Below, one piece after another: positions 53,982 through 63,840 of a DNA stretch of 64,000 nucleotides (positions within the stretch are counted from its first letter, which is position 1; every line of letters begins with the position of its first letter). Origin of the DNA: an uncultured Lactococcus sp. (lineage in GTDB: Bacteria > Bacillota > Bacilli > Lactobacillales > Streptococcaceae); NCBI RefSeq assembly GCF_934191625.1, contig NZ_CAKPUG010000003.1, forward strand, positions 62,001 to 126,000, in the 5' to 3' direction. The notes below the pieces were generated by a model. It worked only from the letters and a program-made list of their open reading frames with translations, searched no databases and was not told where the DNA came from. Position numbers and translations under genes: made by a program.

Positions 53982-55982
53982 TTAGCAGCAATCTTTTGGA
54001 CAATTATCTTTCATTTCTTTATATGTTTTTACAACATTTTCTACTGTAAAGCCATATTCTGGTAAAACTACATTTGCAGGTGCTGACGCGCCCCATTTAT
54101 CCACTGTAACGGTAGCTCCTGCTAAACCGATATATTTAGCCCATCCAAAGCTTGTTCCTGCTTCGACAGCCAAACGGCAGCAGACATTTTTCGGAAGTAT
54201 TTCTTCTTTGTACTCTGCAGATTGTTCGTCAAAGATATTCATTGAAGGCATAGAAACAACACGTACGCCTTTTCCTAATTCTTTTTTTGCTTCAAGAGCA
54301 AGTGAAACTTCGGAACCTGTGGCAATAATAATTCCTTCAAGTTCTCCTTCTTCTTTCGAAAGGATATAGGCTCCACGATTTAAGCCTTCTTCAGCCAGTT
54401 GTGCTGTTCCTTCAAGTACTGGCAAGTTTTGACGAGTCAAAACAAGCGCAGTTGGACGTTTTTTGCTTGAAGCTGCACGACGCCATGCGGCGATAACTTC
54501 GTTACCATCTGCAGGGCGGATAGTATCTAAGTTTGGCATAGATCGTACTGAAGCAAGTTGTTCAACAGGTTCGTGTGTTGGACCATCTTCACCAACAGCA
54601 ATTGAATCGTGTGTCCAAACATAGGTAACTGGCAATTCTTGAAGAGCAGCCATACGAACTGCAGGAAGCATGTAATTACTAAAGACAAAGAATGTACCAC
54701 CATAAACACGTGTACCACCATGAAGGGCTATACCATTCATAATTGCACCCATCGCAAATTCTCGGACACCAAACCAGATATTACGACCGGCATAGTTATC
54801 TGGCATGAAATCTGTATCATTTTTAGCCATTGTATTATTTGATGCGGACAAGTCAGCTGAGCCGCCCCATAAGTTTGGCATTTGTGCTGAAAGTTCTTGG
54901 ATAGCTTCTTGGGAAGTTACACGAGATGCTTTGCTTGAACCAAGCTCATGTTTACTTAATTCAAGTTCAGGTGTTTCATTTTCAAATGCTTTTATGTATT
55001 GTTCCGCAAGCTCTGGATATTTCTCTGCATAAGCTTTAAAAGTATCATTCCATACTTGCTCCATAGCTTCGCCACGTGTGTTTAATGTTTGACGGAAACG
55101 TTCAGTGACTTCTTCAGGAACAGTGAATTCTGGATAATCCCAACCGTAAGCTTTCTTAGCAAATTCGATACCTGCTGCACCAAGAGGAGCTCCATGTACT
55201 GCTGAAGTACCTTGTTTTTCAGCACCAAATCCAATAACTGTTTTTACCTCGATGATTGTTGGTTTATCTGTTTCTGCCTTTGCTTGTTCAACTGCCGCAG
55301 CAATTTCAGTCAAGTCATTACCGTCTTTAACTAGAATATGTTGCCAACCGTAGCTTTCAAAACGCATTTTAATATCATCGATAAATGATTTATCCAAATC
55401 ACCATCAAGAGAGATATTATTTGAATCATAGAAAAGTACAAGTTTTCCGAGTTTTAATTTACCAGCGAGTGAAGCTGCTTCTTGAGAAACACCTTCCATA
55501 AGGTCACCGTCACCATTTAAGGCATAAGTATAGTGATCTACAATATCAAAATCTGGTTTATTGTAAGTAGCAGCTAAATGAGCTTCGGCCATTGCCATAC
55601 CGACAGCATTGGCGATACCTTGTCCTAAAGGACCTGTAGTCGCTTCTACACCATCGGTCCAGTCTACTTCAGGATGCCCTGGAGTTTTTGAGCCCCATTG
55701 GCGGAAGTTTTTCAAGTCATCTATTGATACGTTGTAGCCTGCCAAGTGTAAAAGACTGTAAAGCATTGCCGAACCGTGTCCTGCAGAGAGGACAAAACGG
55801 TCTCGGTTAGACCATTTACGCCCTGTTTGTGGGTTCACATTCAAAAACTTGCTCCAAAGAACATAAGCCATTGGAGCCGCACCCATTGGCAATCCTGGGT
55901 GTCCAGAGTTTGCTTTTTGGATAGCATCCATTGACAAAGTACGGATTGAATTTACAGCTAACTGATCGGTGTTGTCAAACAT
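53982..55982 (-). CDS. tkt: Transketolase
   Basis: A 666-aa thiamine-diphosphate enzyme moving two-carbon units between pentose- and glycolytic phosphates. TPP motif GDGDLMEG (about residues 154-161) through [17 protein letters not shown] near the start, and [21 protein letters not shown] in the second domain. Normal length; the C-terminus ends in an unusual Cys pair after NCPKDCC. The ATG at 55982 is six bases after GGAG; the ATG four codons before overlaps it. It follows the ula-type PTS genes but has its own -10 (TATAAT) and a cre in the promoter. Confidence 0.95.
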   Translation of the reverse strand: MFDNTDQLAVNSIRTLSMDAIQKANSGHPGLPMGAAPMAYVLWSKFLNVNPQTGRKWSNRDRFVLSAGHGSAMLYSLLHLAGYNVSIDDLKNFRQWGSKTPGHPEVDWTDGVEATTGPLGQGIANAVGMAMAEAHLAATYNKPDFDIVDHYTYALNGDGDLMEGVSQEAASLAGKLKLGKLVLFYDSNNISLDGDLDKSFIDDIKMRFESYGWQHILVKDGNDLTEIAAAVEQAKAETDKPTIIEVKTVIGFGAEKQGTSAVHGAPLGAAGIEFAKKAYGWDYPEFTVPEEVTERFRQTLNTRGEAMEQVWNDTFKAYAEKYPELAEQYIKAFENETPELELSKHELGSSKASRVTSQEAIQELSAQMPNLWGGSADLSASNNTMAKNDTDFMPDNYAGRNIWFGVREFAMGAIMNGIALHGGTRVYGGTFFVFSNYMLPAVRMAALQELPVTYVWTHDSIAVGEDGPTHEPVEQLASVRSMPNLDTIRPADGNEVIAAWRRAASSKKRPTALVLTRQNLPVLEGTAQLAEEGLNRGAYILSKEEGELEGIIIATGSEVSLALEAKKELGKGVRVVSMPSMNIFDEQSAEYKEEILPKNVCCRLAVEAGTSFGWAKYIGLAGATVTVDKWGASAPANVVLPEYGFTVENVVKTYKEMKDNCPKDCC

Positions 55983-56029
55983 ATTTTTCTCCATTTAATC
56001 TTTTGATAATACATTTTATTATAACATAA

Positions 56030-56044
56030 TTGAAAACGTTTTTT
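56030..56044. promoter_or_regulatory. Putative cre overlapping the tkt promoter
   Basis: TTGAAAACGTTTTTT: 14 of 15 positions of the cre consensus, lying in the -35/-10 spacer region of the tkt promoter (GTTATAAT just downstream on the minus strand). This position fits repression by CcpA. Confidence 0.65.
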
Positions 56045-56058
56045 ATTTTCATCTTACT

Positions 56059-56093
56059 AAAAAATCAGATTTCCTGAGCGAAAACTGATTTTT
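56059..56093 (-). terminator. Rho-independent terminator behind ulaA
   Basis: Minus-strand AAAAATCAG / CTGATTTTT stem with a 16-base loop and TTTTTT tail. Separates the PTS genes from tkt. Confidence 0.75.
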
Positions 56094-56111
56094 GTAAACA
56101 TTGACATTGAC

Positions 56112-57479
56112 TTAAGCTTTGGCTTTATCTCTGGCATTTAAGACTGCACTAAGAATCAGGACAACAGCAAGGAATCCTAAGATTAGAGTGGCAATCGCAC
56201 CAGAACCCATCTCACCAACTCGACCAACAATGATTCCTGGGATTAGATAATCCGTATCCGCAAATGTTGCTGAAGCATCTGCTCCGAAAGCACCCAAAGA
56301 CGGAATGATGAAAAGAGGTAACCAAGATAAGAGAAGACCATTAGCAATTGCTCCAATCACTGCGCCACGTCGTCCACCATTGGAATTACCGAATATTGCT
56401 GCTGCTGCACCGCAGAAGAAATGACCGACAACACCCGGAATGATAACCGTTGTTCCCATAACAAGCATCGCAATCATTGATAAACATCCTGTGATAAAGG
56501 AAACGAAGAACCCAATCAATACCGCATTTGGTGCGTAAGGAAAGACGATTGGCACATCCAAAGCTGGTTTTGAGTTTGGAACCAATTTTTGAGCGATTCC
56601 TTGAAAGGCCGGGACGATTTCTGCTAAAATCATACGCACCCCTTGTAGAACAACGACAAAACCTGCTGCGAAAGTTCCTGCTTGAACAAGAGAGAAAATC
56701 ACAAAGTTTGTTCCATTAGAGAGTTCAGATTCGACATAAGATGGACCTGCCGCTATGGCTAAAAGAATATATACTGCAGCCATCAATAAGGAAATTGATA
56801 CTGTTGAGTCACGAAGAAATCCTAGTGACTTAGGAATATTAAGTTTTTCTGTTGATTTTTCAGGATCTGGATTACCAAAAGTTTTACCTAACCAGCCTGC
56901 AAGAGCATAACCAATATTTCCTGTATGTCCCATTGCAACATTGTCTGTTCCTGTAATTTTACGCATAAAGGGTTGACAAATTGCTGGAGTTACAGTTAAA
57001 AGGGTCCCTTCAAAAATTCCTCCAAGAAGGATTGTTACCCAAGTTTCACCCATTCCTGCTGAAACAAGGATAACCGCTGCCATACAAGAAACATAGAGCA
57101 TTGCTTGGCCTGTCAAGAAGATATATTTAAAGCGTGTAAAGCGAGCAAGTAGGATATTCACGATCATCCCAACAAGCATAATTAAAGCAGTCGGTGTACC
57201 ATATTCTACAAGGGCCAATGCGACCACGCCCTCATTGGTTGGTACGATACCTTTCACATGAAAAGCATGTTGGAACATGTCAGCAAAAGGGGCAAGCGCG
57301 CCTACTAAGATACCAGCTCCTCCCACCAATACTAAGAAACCGGCAAATGTCTTCACTGAACCCTGAATCACTGCAGTTGCTGGCTTCTTTTGTAAAATTA
57401 GTCCAAGCATGGCAATTAATCCGACAAGAAGGGCAGGTGTAGTCGCAACAGAGACAATAAAGTTTAAAACTCCATTCAT
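56112..57479 (-). CDS. ulaA: PTS ascorbate-type transporter subunit IIC
   Basis: A 455-aa membrane permease of the EIIC-Ula family (SgaT/UlaA, PF03611) with about 11 helices. Recognisable blocks are AVIQGSVKTFAGFLVLVGGAGILV near the start, VEYGTPTALIMLVGMIVNI, FPYAPNAVLIGFFVSFITG and FFCGAAAAIFGNSNGGRRGAV in the second half. It transports L-ascorbate or a similar acid sugar with UlaB and the EIIA domain of the regulator. It follows ulaB by 51 bases. Confidence 0.9.
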   Translation of the reverse strand: MNGVLNFIVSVATTPALLVGLIAMLGLILQKKPATAVIQGSVKTFAGFLVLVGGAGILVGALAPFADMFQHAFHVKGIVPTNEGVVALALVEYGTPTALIMLVGMIVNILLARFTRFKYIFLTGQAMLYVSCMAAVILVSAGMGETWVTILLGGIFEGTLLTVTPAICQPFMRKITGTDNVAMGHTGNIGYALAGWLGKTFGNPDPEKSTEKLNIPKSLGFLRDSTVSISLLMAAVYILLAIAAGPSYVESELSNGTNFVIFSLVQAGTFAAGFVVVLQGVRMILAEIVPAFQGIAQKLVPNSKPALDVPIVFPYAPNAVLIGFFVSFITGCLSMIAMLVMGTTVIIPGVVGHFFCGAAAAIFGNSNGGRRGAVIGAIANGLLLSWLPLFIIPSLGAFGADASATFADTDYLIPGIIVGRVGEMGSGAIATLILGFLAVVLILSAVLNARDKAKA

Positions 57480-57530
57480 TTTTTTGTTCTCCTAAGTTTA
57501 TTTTCGATTCTTTTTAAATACTGTTTTTGC

Positions 57531-57830
57531 TTAGTTGTGGGCAATCCCTCTTTCATCCAAGACTTTAACCAAAGCTTCACGCGCTGCATCACGGTCAATA
57601 ATTGAAGACAAAGGTACAATCTTTTCTGCTGGAATATTAGGCAAAGCTGTTGTTAATGTAGACTCTACAAAGAAATAATCCGCAGAATCTGGTGTAGCTG
57701 ATCCAACATCCATATGATCAAGCTCAAAATCATTCACGTTCAAATCCATTTCTTGTAAAAGGGATTGAAGATTCATTTGGACCATAAAGCTTGTTCCTAA
57801 ACCTGATTGACATACACATGCGATTTTCAT
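57531..57830 (-). CDS. ulaB: PTS ascorbate-type subunit IIB
   Basis: A 99-aa cytoplasmic phosphocarrier: Rossmann-like fold with the P-loop CQSGLGTS, phosphorylated Cys7 in ACVCQSGLG. Family match is PTS_IIB of the lactose/cellobiose-galactitol-ascorbate group (PF02302). The ATG at 57830 follows GGAGAAT; the eight-codon longer form overlaps the end of the regulator gene and lacks a site. Coupled to the regulator (one base apart). Confidence 0.9.
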   Translation of the reverse strand: MKIACVCQSGLGTSFMVQMNLQSLLQEMDLNVNDFELDHMDVGSATPDSADYFFVESTLTTALPNIPAEKIVPLSSIIDRDAAREALVKVLDERGIAHN

Positions 57831-57831
57831 A

Positions 57832-59769
57832 TTATTCTCCTTCTTTTTCTGCAAAAATTTGTTCGAGTTGTGCTACTGTATCTACAGTTAGCATTTTATT
57901 AAGTTCTTCTTTATTTGATAGGATTTGTGTTAATGTAGATAAGGCGCGAAGATGCGTTTCATTATCAATAGCTGCAAGGACAATGAAGATTTTTATTTCA
58001 TGTTTCGGATCATCCTGAAGATATACCGGCTGTTCACATCTGAGAAAGGACATACCGAGCTTTTTCACCCCATCTTCAGGACGCGCGTGCGGCAACGCAA
58101 TACCCATCCCTAAATCAATATAAGGGCCAAATTCCTCTACACGGTTGATGATAGCTGAAATATAAGAGGGTTCAATTTCACCTTGCTTCAACAAAGGCTG
58201 AGCAGCAAGTTCAATTGCGCTTTTCCAGTCAAGTTTTTCATCTGTAAAATAAATCTTTTCTTTAGTTAATAAATCTGAAAGCATTACACCTAATGCCTCA
58301 CTTTCTGTCTTTTTGTTGTTAAGCTTGCGGTCAATGATCCGCGTTAATTGCTTCTTGGTCGCATTTTTTTTAATATCGATATAAGGCTCAATAGCACGTA
58401 ATATGGCACGGGCATTTGGTTTATATAAACCAGGCAAATCAAAATCTTGTGCTATGCGATTATAAAGTCTTGTCTCTTCTTCACTGTCCGGGAAAGCTGA
58501 CATAACATAGAGTTTTTTATCAGTCATTACAGGTACTGTCGAAAAGATAATATCATAAGAATAGACAGGAATCTTATCCAAATCAGAGACAGCTGTACTC
58601 AGGATAAAAGTCATGCTAGGGAACATATTTTCTAATCGCTTCCGCATAATTAAACTTGAACTTATTCCATTTACACATAAGACAATGGCACGAAAACTCT
58701 GCGTATACTTTTTCTTATAAATTTCTCCACCAAAGAGAATGACAAAGTAGGCACGTTCTGCTTCGGAAATTTCTCCACAAGCTTCACGTAATGGTGCTAA
58801 AGCAAGGTCCATTAACTCAAACAGAGAGGAATAATCGGTTTTTATTTTATCCAAAAGAACGTTCTCTATTTCAAAGTGATACTTCAATCGAAAATAGGCA
58901 GGAATCAGATGAGCTCGTAAGGCAGCAAAGGTTTTTGTAAAATCTTCGAACTGAACTGCTGCAAGCTTCATTACATTCTCCATAATCTCCAAGCCAATAC
59001 GATAAATAAAATCAAAACCAGACTTTTCAAAGTTGCCATCACTCATGCCAATCAGCAGGGCTTCTACCTCCAGTACATCTTCCTGAAATATATCTGTTTC
59101 TCCAAGATGTGCTTGAAGTAAAGCAAGATATATCAGCATTGGAAGATACCGACTGTGGATAACCTGCACACTTAATTCAGTAATTAAGTGACTAATCTGC
59201 TGACCTACTTGGTAAATAAAGAGAGGATTTTTATAATTTAGATACTTCGACAAAACATAGTAATCACTTTCTTCATGGAGTTCTTGTAAGAAACACCAAG
59301 TCGTTTTACGTAATTCTTTCGATGTACCTTCGAGGTAAAAACCAAACTTGCGTGAGTATTCTAGGCTTATGTTTTCGCTATCCAACTGCTGACGCAATTT
59401 TTTGATATCAGACAAAACAGTATTTCGACTCACATTTAAAAGTGACTGGAAATCACTGATGGCTAGTACTGAACGTTTAGAAAAGCAAAGTAAATAAATC
59501 AGAAATTGACGTTTCTCTTCACTTAATGTTAGTCCATGTTCTTCGAGATTAAAGCGAATTTCTTCAAAATTTTCTAGTTTTTCAGGAATCGCTAATACAT
59601 TATTGGTAAATTCTAATTGTCTTTGATTTTTGTCTTGCAATATTTGATTTAATTCGACGAGTTGCCTCTGAAATTCATGGCTTTTGAGACCAGTAACTTC
59701 AAGAATTTTATCAAGTTTCCAGAAACGTCTTTCTGAAAATAGAAGGATATCTAAGTTATAACTAAGCAT
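57832..59769 (-). CDS. PRD-containing transcriptional activator with EIIA domain
   Basis: A 645-aa BglG/MtlR-type regulator: two N-terminal helix-turn-helix domains (about 1-60 and 75-140), PRD1 and PRD2 (about 170-400), an EIIB-like domain (AIVLCVNGISSSLIMRKRL, near 395) and a C-terminal EIIA (about 500-645) with the active His561 in GIALPHARPE. It combines regulator and phosphocarrier, so no separate ulaC is needed. First gene of the PTS operon. -10 TATAAT at 59789-59794; a near-cre about 42 bases upstream of it. Confidence 0.9.
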   Translation of the reverse strand: MLSYNLDILLFSERRFWKLDKILEVTGLKSHEFQRQLVELNQILQDKNQRQLEFTNNVLAIPEKLENFEEIRFNLEEHGLTLSEEKRQFLIYLLCFSKRSVLAISDFQSLLNVSRNTVLSDIKKLRQQLDSENISLEYSRKFGFYLEGTSKELRKTTWCFLQELHEESDYYVLSKYLNYKNPLFIYQVGQQISHLITELSVQVIHSRYLPMLIYLALLQAHLGETDIFQEDVLEVEALLIGMSDGNFEKSGFDFIYRIGLEIMENVMKLAAVQFEDFTKTFAALRAHLIPAYFRLKYHFEIENVLLDKIKTDYSSLFELMDLALAPLREACGEISEAERAYFVILFGGEIYKKKYTQSFRAIVLCVNGISSSLIMRKRLENMFPSMTFILSTAVSDLDKIPVYSYDIIFSTVPVMTDKKLYVMSAFPDSEEETRLYNRIAQDFDLPGLYKPNARAILRAIEPYIDIKKNATKKQLTRIIDRKLNNKKTESEALGVMLSDLLTKEKIYFTDEKLDWKSAIELAAQPLLKQGEIEPSYISAIINRVEEFGPYIDLGMGIALPHARPEDGVKKLGMSFLRCEQPVYLQDDPKHEIKIFIVLAAIDNETHLRALSTLTQILSNKEELNKMLTVDTVAQLEQIFAEKEGE

Positions 59770-59835
59770 CTTTTTTCCTCACAATTAAATTATAGCCTAA
59801 CTTTTACTTCAAAATTAAGCTATTCGGTCCAAAAC

Positions 59836-59851
59836 AAGAAAACGTTTTCTT
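59836..59851. promoter_or_regulatory. Putative cre upstream of the PTS regulator gene
   Basis: Perfect palindrome AAGAAAACGTTTTCTT, matching the core and 3' half of cre (GAAAACGTTTTC) but with A for T at consensus position two. Located upstream of the -35 region. Confidence 0.5.
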
Positions 59852-59888
59852 TTATGATTGGACTCTTCTTAAAAAATTTTTTTAATTT

Positions 59889-59917
59889 AAAAACCGCTTT
59901 GAACTAAAGCGATTTTT
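59889..59917 (-). terminator. Terminator, proximal of two in tandem
   Basis: Minus-strand AAATCGCTTT / AAAGCGGTTT stem with T tail; second stop for transcripts of the nrdR operon. Confidence 0.7.
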
Positions 59918-59949
59918 AAATTAAACAGTCAATTATGATAAAGTATTTT

Positions 59950-59980
59950 AAAATAAAAAGTCTTGAATCTTCCAAGACTT
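59950..59980 (-). terminator. Terminator of the nrdR-dnaB-dnaI operon
   Basis: Minus-strand AAGTCTTG / CAAGACTTTTT stem, directly behind the stop codon of the pentapeptide protein. Confidence 0.8.
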
Positions 59981-60599
59981 AGACAATCTCAATCCCATGT
60001 AAAGCAGCAAAAAAAGCTGCTTGACTTAAATTAACTTTAATGTTTTTAGCCAGTTCGGGACTCACGTCAAGGCGCTCAAAAGTATTACTTGAAAAATCAA
60101 TCCCTGATAAAGAAGTTTCCCAGAAATTCGTAAGTTCCAAATCGTTCCCCTCAAAGCGTACCTGTTTAAATTGACTAGCAATAAAAAGACTTTCTTTCAT
60201 CATACTGCCTGCAAAAAGTACATTTTTCAAACGAGCACTTGAAAAATTAACGTAATTAAGCAAACAATCCTGAAATTGGACATCCTGCAAAAAAGCATTG
60301 GTAAATTCCGTACCCAGCAATTTACAGTCTTTAAAAAGACAGCGATAAAAGCCAAATTTAGAAAAGACAAGGTTAGAAAAATCGCACTTTTCAAAAACAC
60401 AATCCGTAAATTCTAACTCGGCAGTTACATCTAATTCAAAATTGATATTTTGTAGACGACAGCCACTGAAAAGTTGACGCTCCTCTAGATAGATTTCTTG
60501 ATTTTTCAACTCTACTTGGTAGGCTTCATTATCTTCAAGGGCAGTAAAATCGACAACTTCTAACTCAGTAGGAAGTTTTGGTGAAAGAATTTTCTTCAT
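59979..60599 (-). CDS. Pentapeptide-repeat protein
   Basis: A 206-aa protein with about 18 degenerate A(D/N)LxF-like repeats from residue 55 to 180 (FTDCVFEKCDFSNLVFSKFGF, LLGTEFTNAFLQDVQF, LNYVNFSSARLKNVLF), forming a right-handed quadrilateral beta-helix. Relatives such as Qnr/MfpA mimic DNA and bind gyrase; others have no known role. No signal peptide. It starts four bases inside the nitroreductase gene, so it belongs to this operon. Confidence 0.85.
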   Translation of the reverse strand: MKKILSPKLPTELEVVDFTALEDNEAYQVELKNQEIYLEERQLFSGCRLQNINFELDVTAELEFTDCVFEKCDFSNLVFSKFGFYRCLFKDCKLLGTEFTNAFLQDVQFQDCLLNYVNFSSARLKNVLFAGSMMKESLFIASQFKQVRFEGNDLELTNFWETSLSGIDFSSNTFERLDVSPELAKNIKVNLSQAAFFAALHGIEIV

Positions 60600-61312
60600 A
60601 AAAGACCTTTTTCTTTAAGATTCTCTGTTGAAGCTTTTAGTTCTGGTTGTCCCCATTGATCAACCATTCGACTTGACCAAGTGGAATTGAGACGACGTGC
60701 CCCAGCATAATCATCTTGAACTTTATCATAGTCGCGTAGTACTTCTTCATCTTGTGGAATATACTTCTCAGGAAATACAACAGCTTCATAAGGTAATCTC
60801 GGTTTTACGGGATTTACACGTGCTGGCTTACCAAGAGCCACAGCAAAAATAGGATAAGTATAATCTGGAAGGTTTAATATTTCAGAAATTGCTTGCGCTT
60901 GATCACGAATCAAACCAACCATCACACCTCCATAACCGAGAGATTGTGCAGCAAGTAATGTATTTTGTCCAGCCAATGCAGCATCGACTGAAGTAATAAG
61001 GAGCGATTCTACCCCTTCTGGTTGAAACGCACCACCGTTCATTTCGACTGCTATTTTAGCTCGATTAAGGTCTCCAACAAAAACCAAAAAAGCAGCACAA
61101 TTTTTGATTGCTTTTTGGGGCTGTTGAGCAAAAATAGCATCTTTTTGTTCTTGAGATTGCACAAGAATCACCGAATAAGATTGAAAGTTTTTCCAGTTTG
61201 GTGCGGCCCGTCCCGCATCAATAATTGTTTTTAATACCTTTTCTGGAATTTTTTCATCCGTAAAATTACGTACAGAACTGTGTTGCATCATCAGATCAAT
61301 TGTCTCATTCAT
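60596..61312 (-). CDS. FMN-dependent nitroreductase family protein
   Basis: A 238-aa NfsA/FRP-type oxidoreductase: HSSVRNFTDEKIPE (FMN phosphate-binding Arg) near residue 11, APNWKNFQSYSVILV near 36, and the C-terminal GLIRDQAQAISEILNLPDYTYPIFAVALGKP motif. Reduces nitro compounds, quinones or flavins with NADPH; true substrate unknown. It overlaps dnaI by eight bases at its 5' end and the pentapeptide protein by four bases at its 3' end. Confidence 0.85.
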   Translation of the reverse strand: MNETIDLMMQHSSVRNFTDEKIPEKVLKTIIDAGRAAPNWKNFQSYSVILVQSQEQKDAIFAQQPQKAIKNCAAFLVFVGDLNRAKIAVEMNGGAFQPEGVESLLITSVDAALAGQNTLLAAQSLGYGGVMVGLIRDQAQAISEILNLPDYTYPIFAVALGKPARVNPVKPRLPYEAVVFPEKYIPQDEEVLRDYDKVQDDYAGARRLNSTWSSRMVDQWGQPELKASTENLKEKGLL

Positions 61313-62195
61313 GTCGGCGATTTACTCCCTCTAAACGAACTTCAGTCGCTAAATATTTTACCCGTTCCATGACGCGTTTTGCAGGCCAAATTTCATCTGC
61401 TTTTTTTGTTTCAGCCAAATGTAGTTCAAACTCTGACATATTTAAATTTGAGGTAAAAAATGTCGGAAGATTTTCTTGCATACGATGTTGTAAAATAACT
61501 TGGAGTATGCTATCGCGTACCCAAGCATTATTAAGTTCAGCCCCAATATCATCCAAGACCAACACTTCAACTTTTTTTATTTCATTGACCCAATATTTGG
61601 CATTATCAAAATCTATATCAGAGATAAATGTCGGATAGTGTAATAAAGTAGTTGATACTCCCTTTTTCGAGAGTTCATTTGCCATTGCAGCCATAATAAA
61701 TGATTTTCCTACACCAAAATCACCATAAATATATAGCCCTTTTTCTTGTGGGAAGTTGTCAATAAAGTTTTCCACCTTGCGGAACAAATCGAATTGGTTT
61801 TGATTGTCTGTAAAGACATCCGTATAGAAATCTATTTGCTTCATCTCTTTAGGTAAACCAATGATTTGGACACGGCGCAATTGATTATTGGCTTCTTGAC
61901 GGCGGGCCAATTCAGCTGTCGTTTGATAAGAAACATCCGCATAACCATGATTCATAATCAAGACTGGTTCATAGCCATCAGCTGCCATTTTTTCATGTTC
62001 TTCGAATTTTTTTCGCTCTTTAACGAATTCATAAAACTTTGAATAGCTACGTTGTACTTCATCTTCAGTCATTTGATTTTCAGAAATAAAATCTTGAACT
62101 TGTTCATTTTTCATAACTTCAGCGACGAGCTTCTCAAAATTCCCACGTACATCTGGTCGCTTACTCAAAAGTTCTCCAATTGATTCCATGCTCAA
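61305..62195 (-). CDS. dnaI: Primosomal helicase loader DnaI
   Basis: A 296-aa AAA+ protein loading DnaC helicase at oriC and restart forks. N-terminal helicase-interaction domain (about 1-120), Walker A YGDFGVGKSF near residue 158, Walker B VLVLDDIGAE near 212, and the sensor-like SNLNMSEFE. It overlaps dnaB by four bases. Confidence 0.93.
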   Translation of the reverse strand: MSMESIGELLSKRPDVRGNFEKLVAEVMKNEQVQDFISENQMTEDEVQRSYSKFYEFVKERKKFEEHEKMAADGYEPVLIMNHGYADVSYQTTAELARRQEANNQLRRVQIIGLPKEMKQIDFYTDVFTDNQNQFDLFRKVENFIDNFPQEKGLYIYGDFGVGKSFIMAAMANELSKKGVSTTLLHYPTFISDIDFDNAKYWVNEIKKVEVLVLDDIGAELNNAWVRDSILQVILQHRMQENLPTFFTSNLNMSEFELHLAETKKADEIWPAKRVMERVKYLATEVRLEGVNRRHE

Positions 62196-63355
62196 TTCTC
62201 CTTCTTGTCCTTACGGCGGGAAGCCTTATATTGCTCGAACTTCGCAATATCCTCTGCACTTGTCGTATTTATATAGCTGGCATTAGACCATTCAGGCGCT
62301 TTTTTGACTAGCTTGCCTGGGTTTTTATAATTTTTATTTGTCTTTGGTTTTTCTTCTGCATGTTTTTGACGTTCAAGGATTCTTTTCACTGCTGTTTCAG
62401 CATTATATACTTTATGGCGCAACCAATCATTTGCCAGCGTATTAACAAATCGAGCGTTAAGACTTGCATTCCCTTGTTGAATCAAGACATAGTGTATCAA
62501 AATATTTTGTACTTGGTCCGTAATATTTTGCTTGTCTAAATTATTTAAAATCTTAATTTCTTCTTGTGAAGCAAAACCGCCGGCTTGTTGTTTTAGCTTA
62601 TTTAAAAAATCACGTGGACTTACTTCTTTACTAATGACAATCAAGTCTTGAAAACCTTTAGGAAATTCCGACAAGGCAGGTAATGGTTCAGAATTTCCGG
62701 CAAGCATTCTTGTCAAGTTAGCTGTATTTAAAGTTTTATCAGCATTGGCTGTTTGCTCTGCTGCTTTAAATAATTCATACCAATTGAGATCAAATTTTTC
62801 AGCCAAACCATACAGGGTTAAGATATCCTGATTCTCATTTGCAAAAGACAAATGCTGGTTTTCCATAATACTCTTAAAGGAGTTTAAATCAAATTTTTCT
62901 GTTTGAACTAGTGTATGTTTAGGCTCGAATTTCACGGAATAAACTTCATGGAACTTTTTCGTAATTTCCAAAGCATCAGGTTCATGTTTTTTTGCTAAAG
63001 CTTTTACTTTATTTTCACCAATACGTGAAACCAATAATTGCTTATAAAAATCATCCGTTAAAAAATCTTCAAAAGTTAAAGGACTCTTCACCTCCAGAAG
63101 ATAACCTGGTTGCTGATCAAATACCCGTACAAGTCCAATCCCTGAGAGTTTATCTAAAGCTTCAATGAAAGGATTGAGCCCAAAATCAAGATACTCTAAA
63201 AAATGAGAAATCTTGCCCGTTGAAAAAACGCGCAAGAGTTGATAAAGTCCAAAAGCATCTCGACCAATAATCGGCAAGTAAAGTAGCGAAAAAGTATCAG
63301 CATCAAAGCTGACTTTCCCTCGATTTAGAATAGAAAATGAATCGCCTGGTCTCAT
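62192..63355 (-). CDS. dnaB: Replication initiation and membrane attachment protein DnaB
   Basis: A 387-aa primosome protein of the DnaB/DnaD family: N-terminal winged helix (about 1-110, LLYLPIIGRDAFGLYQLL), second DnaD-like domain (about 200-330, with FLNKLKQQAGGFASQEEIKILNNL) and a basic tail (ASRRKDKKEN). It acts with DnaD and DnaI in helicase loading. It follows nrdR by 32 bases, the usual nrdR-dnaB-dnaI order of Firmicutes. Confidence 0.92.
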   Translation of the reverse strand: MRPGDSFSILNRGKVSFDADTFSLLYLPIIGRDAFGLYQLLRVFSTGKISHFLEYLDFGLNPFIEALDKLSGIGLVRVFDQQPGYLLEVKSPLTFEDFLTDDFYKQLLVSRIGENKVKALAKKHEPDALEITKKFHEVYSVKFEPKHTLVQTEKFDLNSFKSIMENQHLSFANENQDILTLYGLAEKFDLNWYELFKAAEQTANADKTLNTANLTRMLAGNSEPLPALSEFPKGFQDLIVISKEVSPRDFLNKLKQQAGGFASQEEIKILNNLDKQNITDQVQNILIHYVLIQQGNASLNARFVNTLANDWLRHKVYNAETAVKRILERQKHAEEKPKTNKNYKNPGKLVKKAPEWSNASYINTTSAEDIAKFEQYKASRRKDKKEN

Positions 63356-63387
63356 AGTTCATCCTTTTATTTCTCTTTTTAGAATCT

Positions 63388-63837
63388 TTAGTCTTTTTTC
63401 GTAATCTTTTTAAGTAAATCTTCGATTTCACTTACATCTTTGAAGGAACGGTACACACTCGCAAAACGTACATAGGTGATATCATCTAAGTCCATTAATT
63501 CTTCCATAACAAACTCGCCAATAACTTCAGTACGTACTTCATTTTTTTCTAAGCGGCGGACTCTTTGTTCGACGCGATCAACCAATTTTTCAATAGATTC
63601 ACTCGTTACAGGCCGTTTACGCGCACTGCGAACTATTCCTGTGATAATTTTATCGCGATTAAAAACTTCGCGTGTTTCGTCACGTTTTATAACTAAAAGT
63701 GGCATCTCTTCAATCCGCTCAAAAGTCGTGAAACGGTTCCCACAATTTTCACATTCACGACGACGACGAATCATATTATCTGCTTGACGTGAATCTACTA
63801 CTCGTGACGATTCCGATTGACATTTTGGACATCTCAT
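63388..63837 (-). CDS. nrdR: Transcriptional repressor NrdR
   Basis: A 149-aa zinc/ATP-cone repressor of ribonucleotide reductase genes. Zinc ribbon with C3, C6, C29 and C32 (CPKC, CENC), then the ATP-cone (about 48-138) starting [17 protein letters not shown]. No ribonucleotide reductase gene or NrdR-box pair is visible in the window, so its targets lie elsewhere. It starts three bases after the end of the upstream gene. Confidence 0.96.
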   Translation of the reverse strand: MRCPKCQSESSRVVDSRQADNMIRRRRECENCGNRFTTFERIEEMPLLVIKRDETREVFNRDKIITGIVRSARKRPVTSESIEKLVDRVEQRVRRLEKNEVRTEVIGEFVMEELMDLDDITYVRFASVYRSFKDVSEIEDLLKKITKKD

Positions 63838-63840
63838 AGC

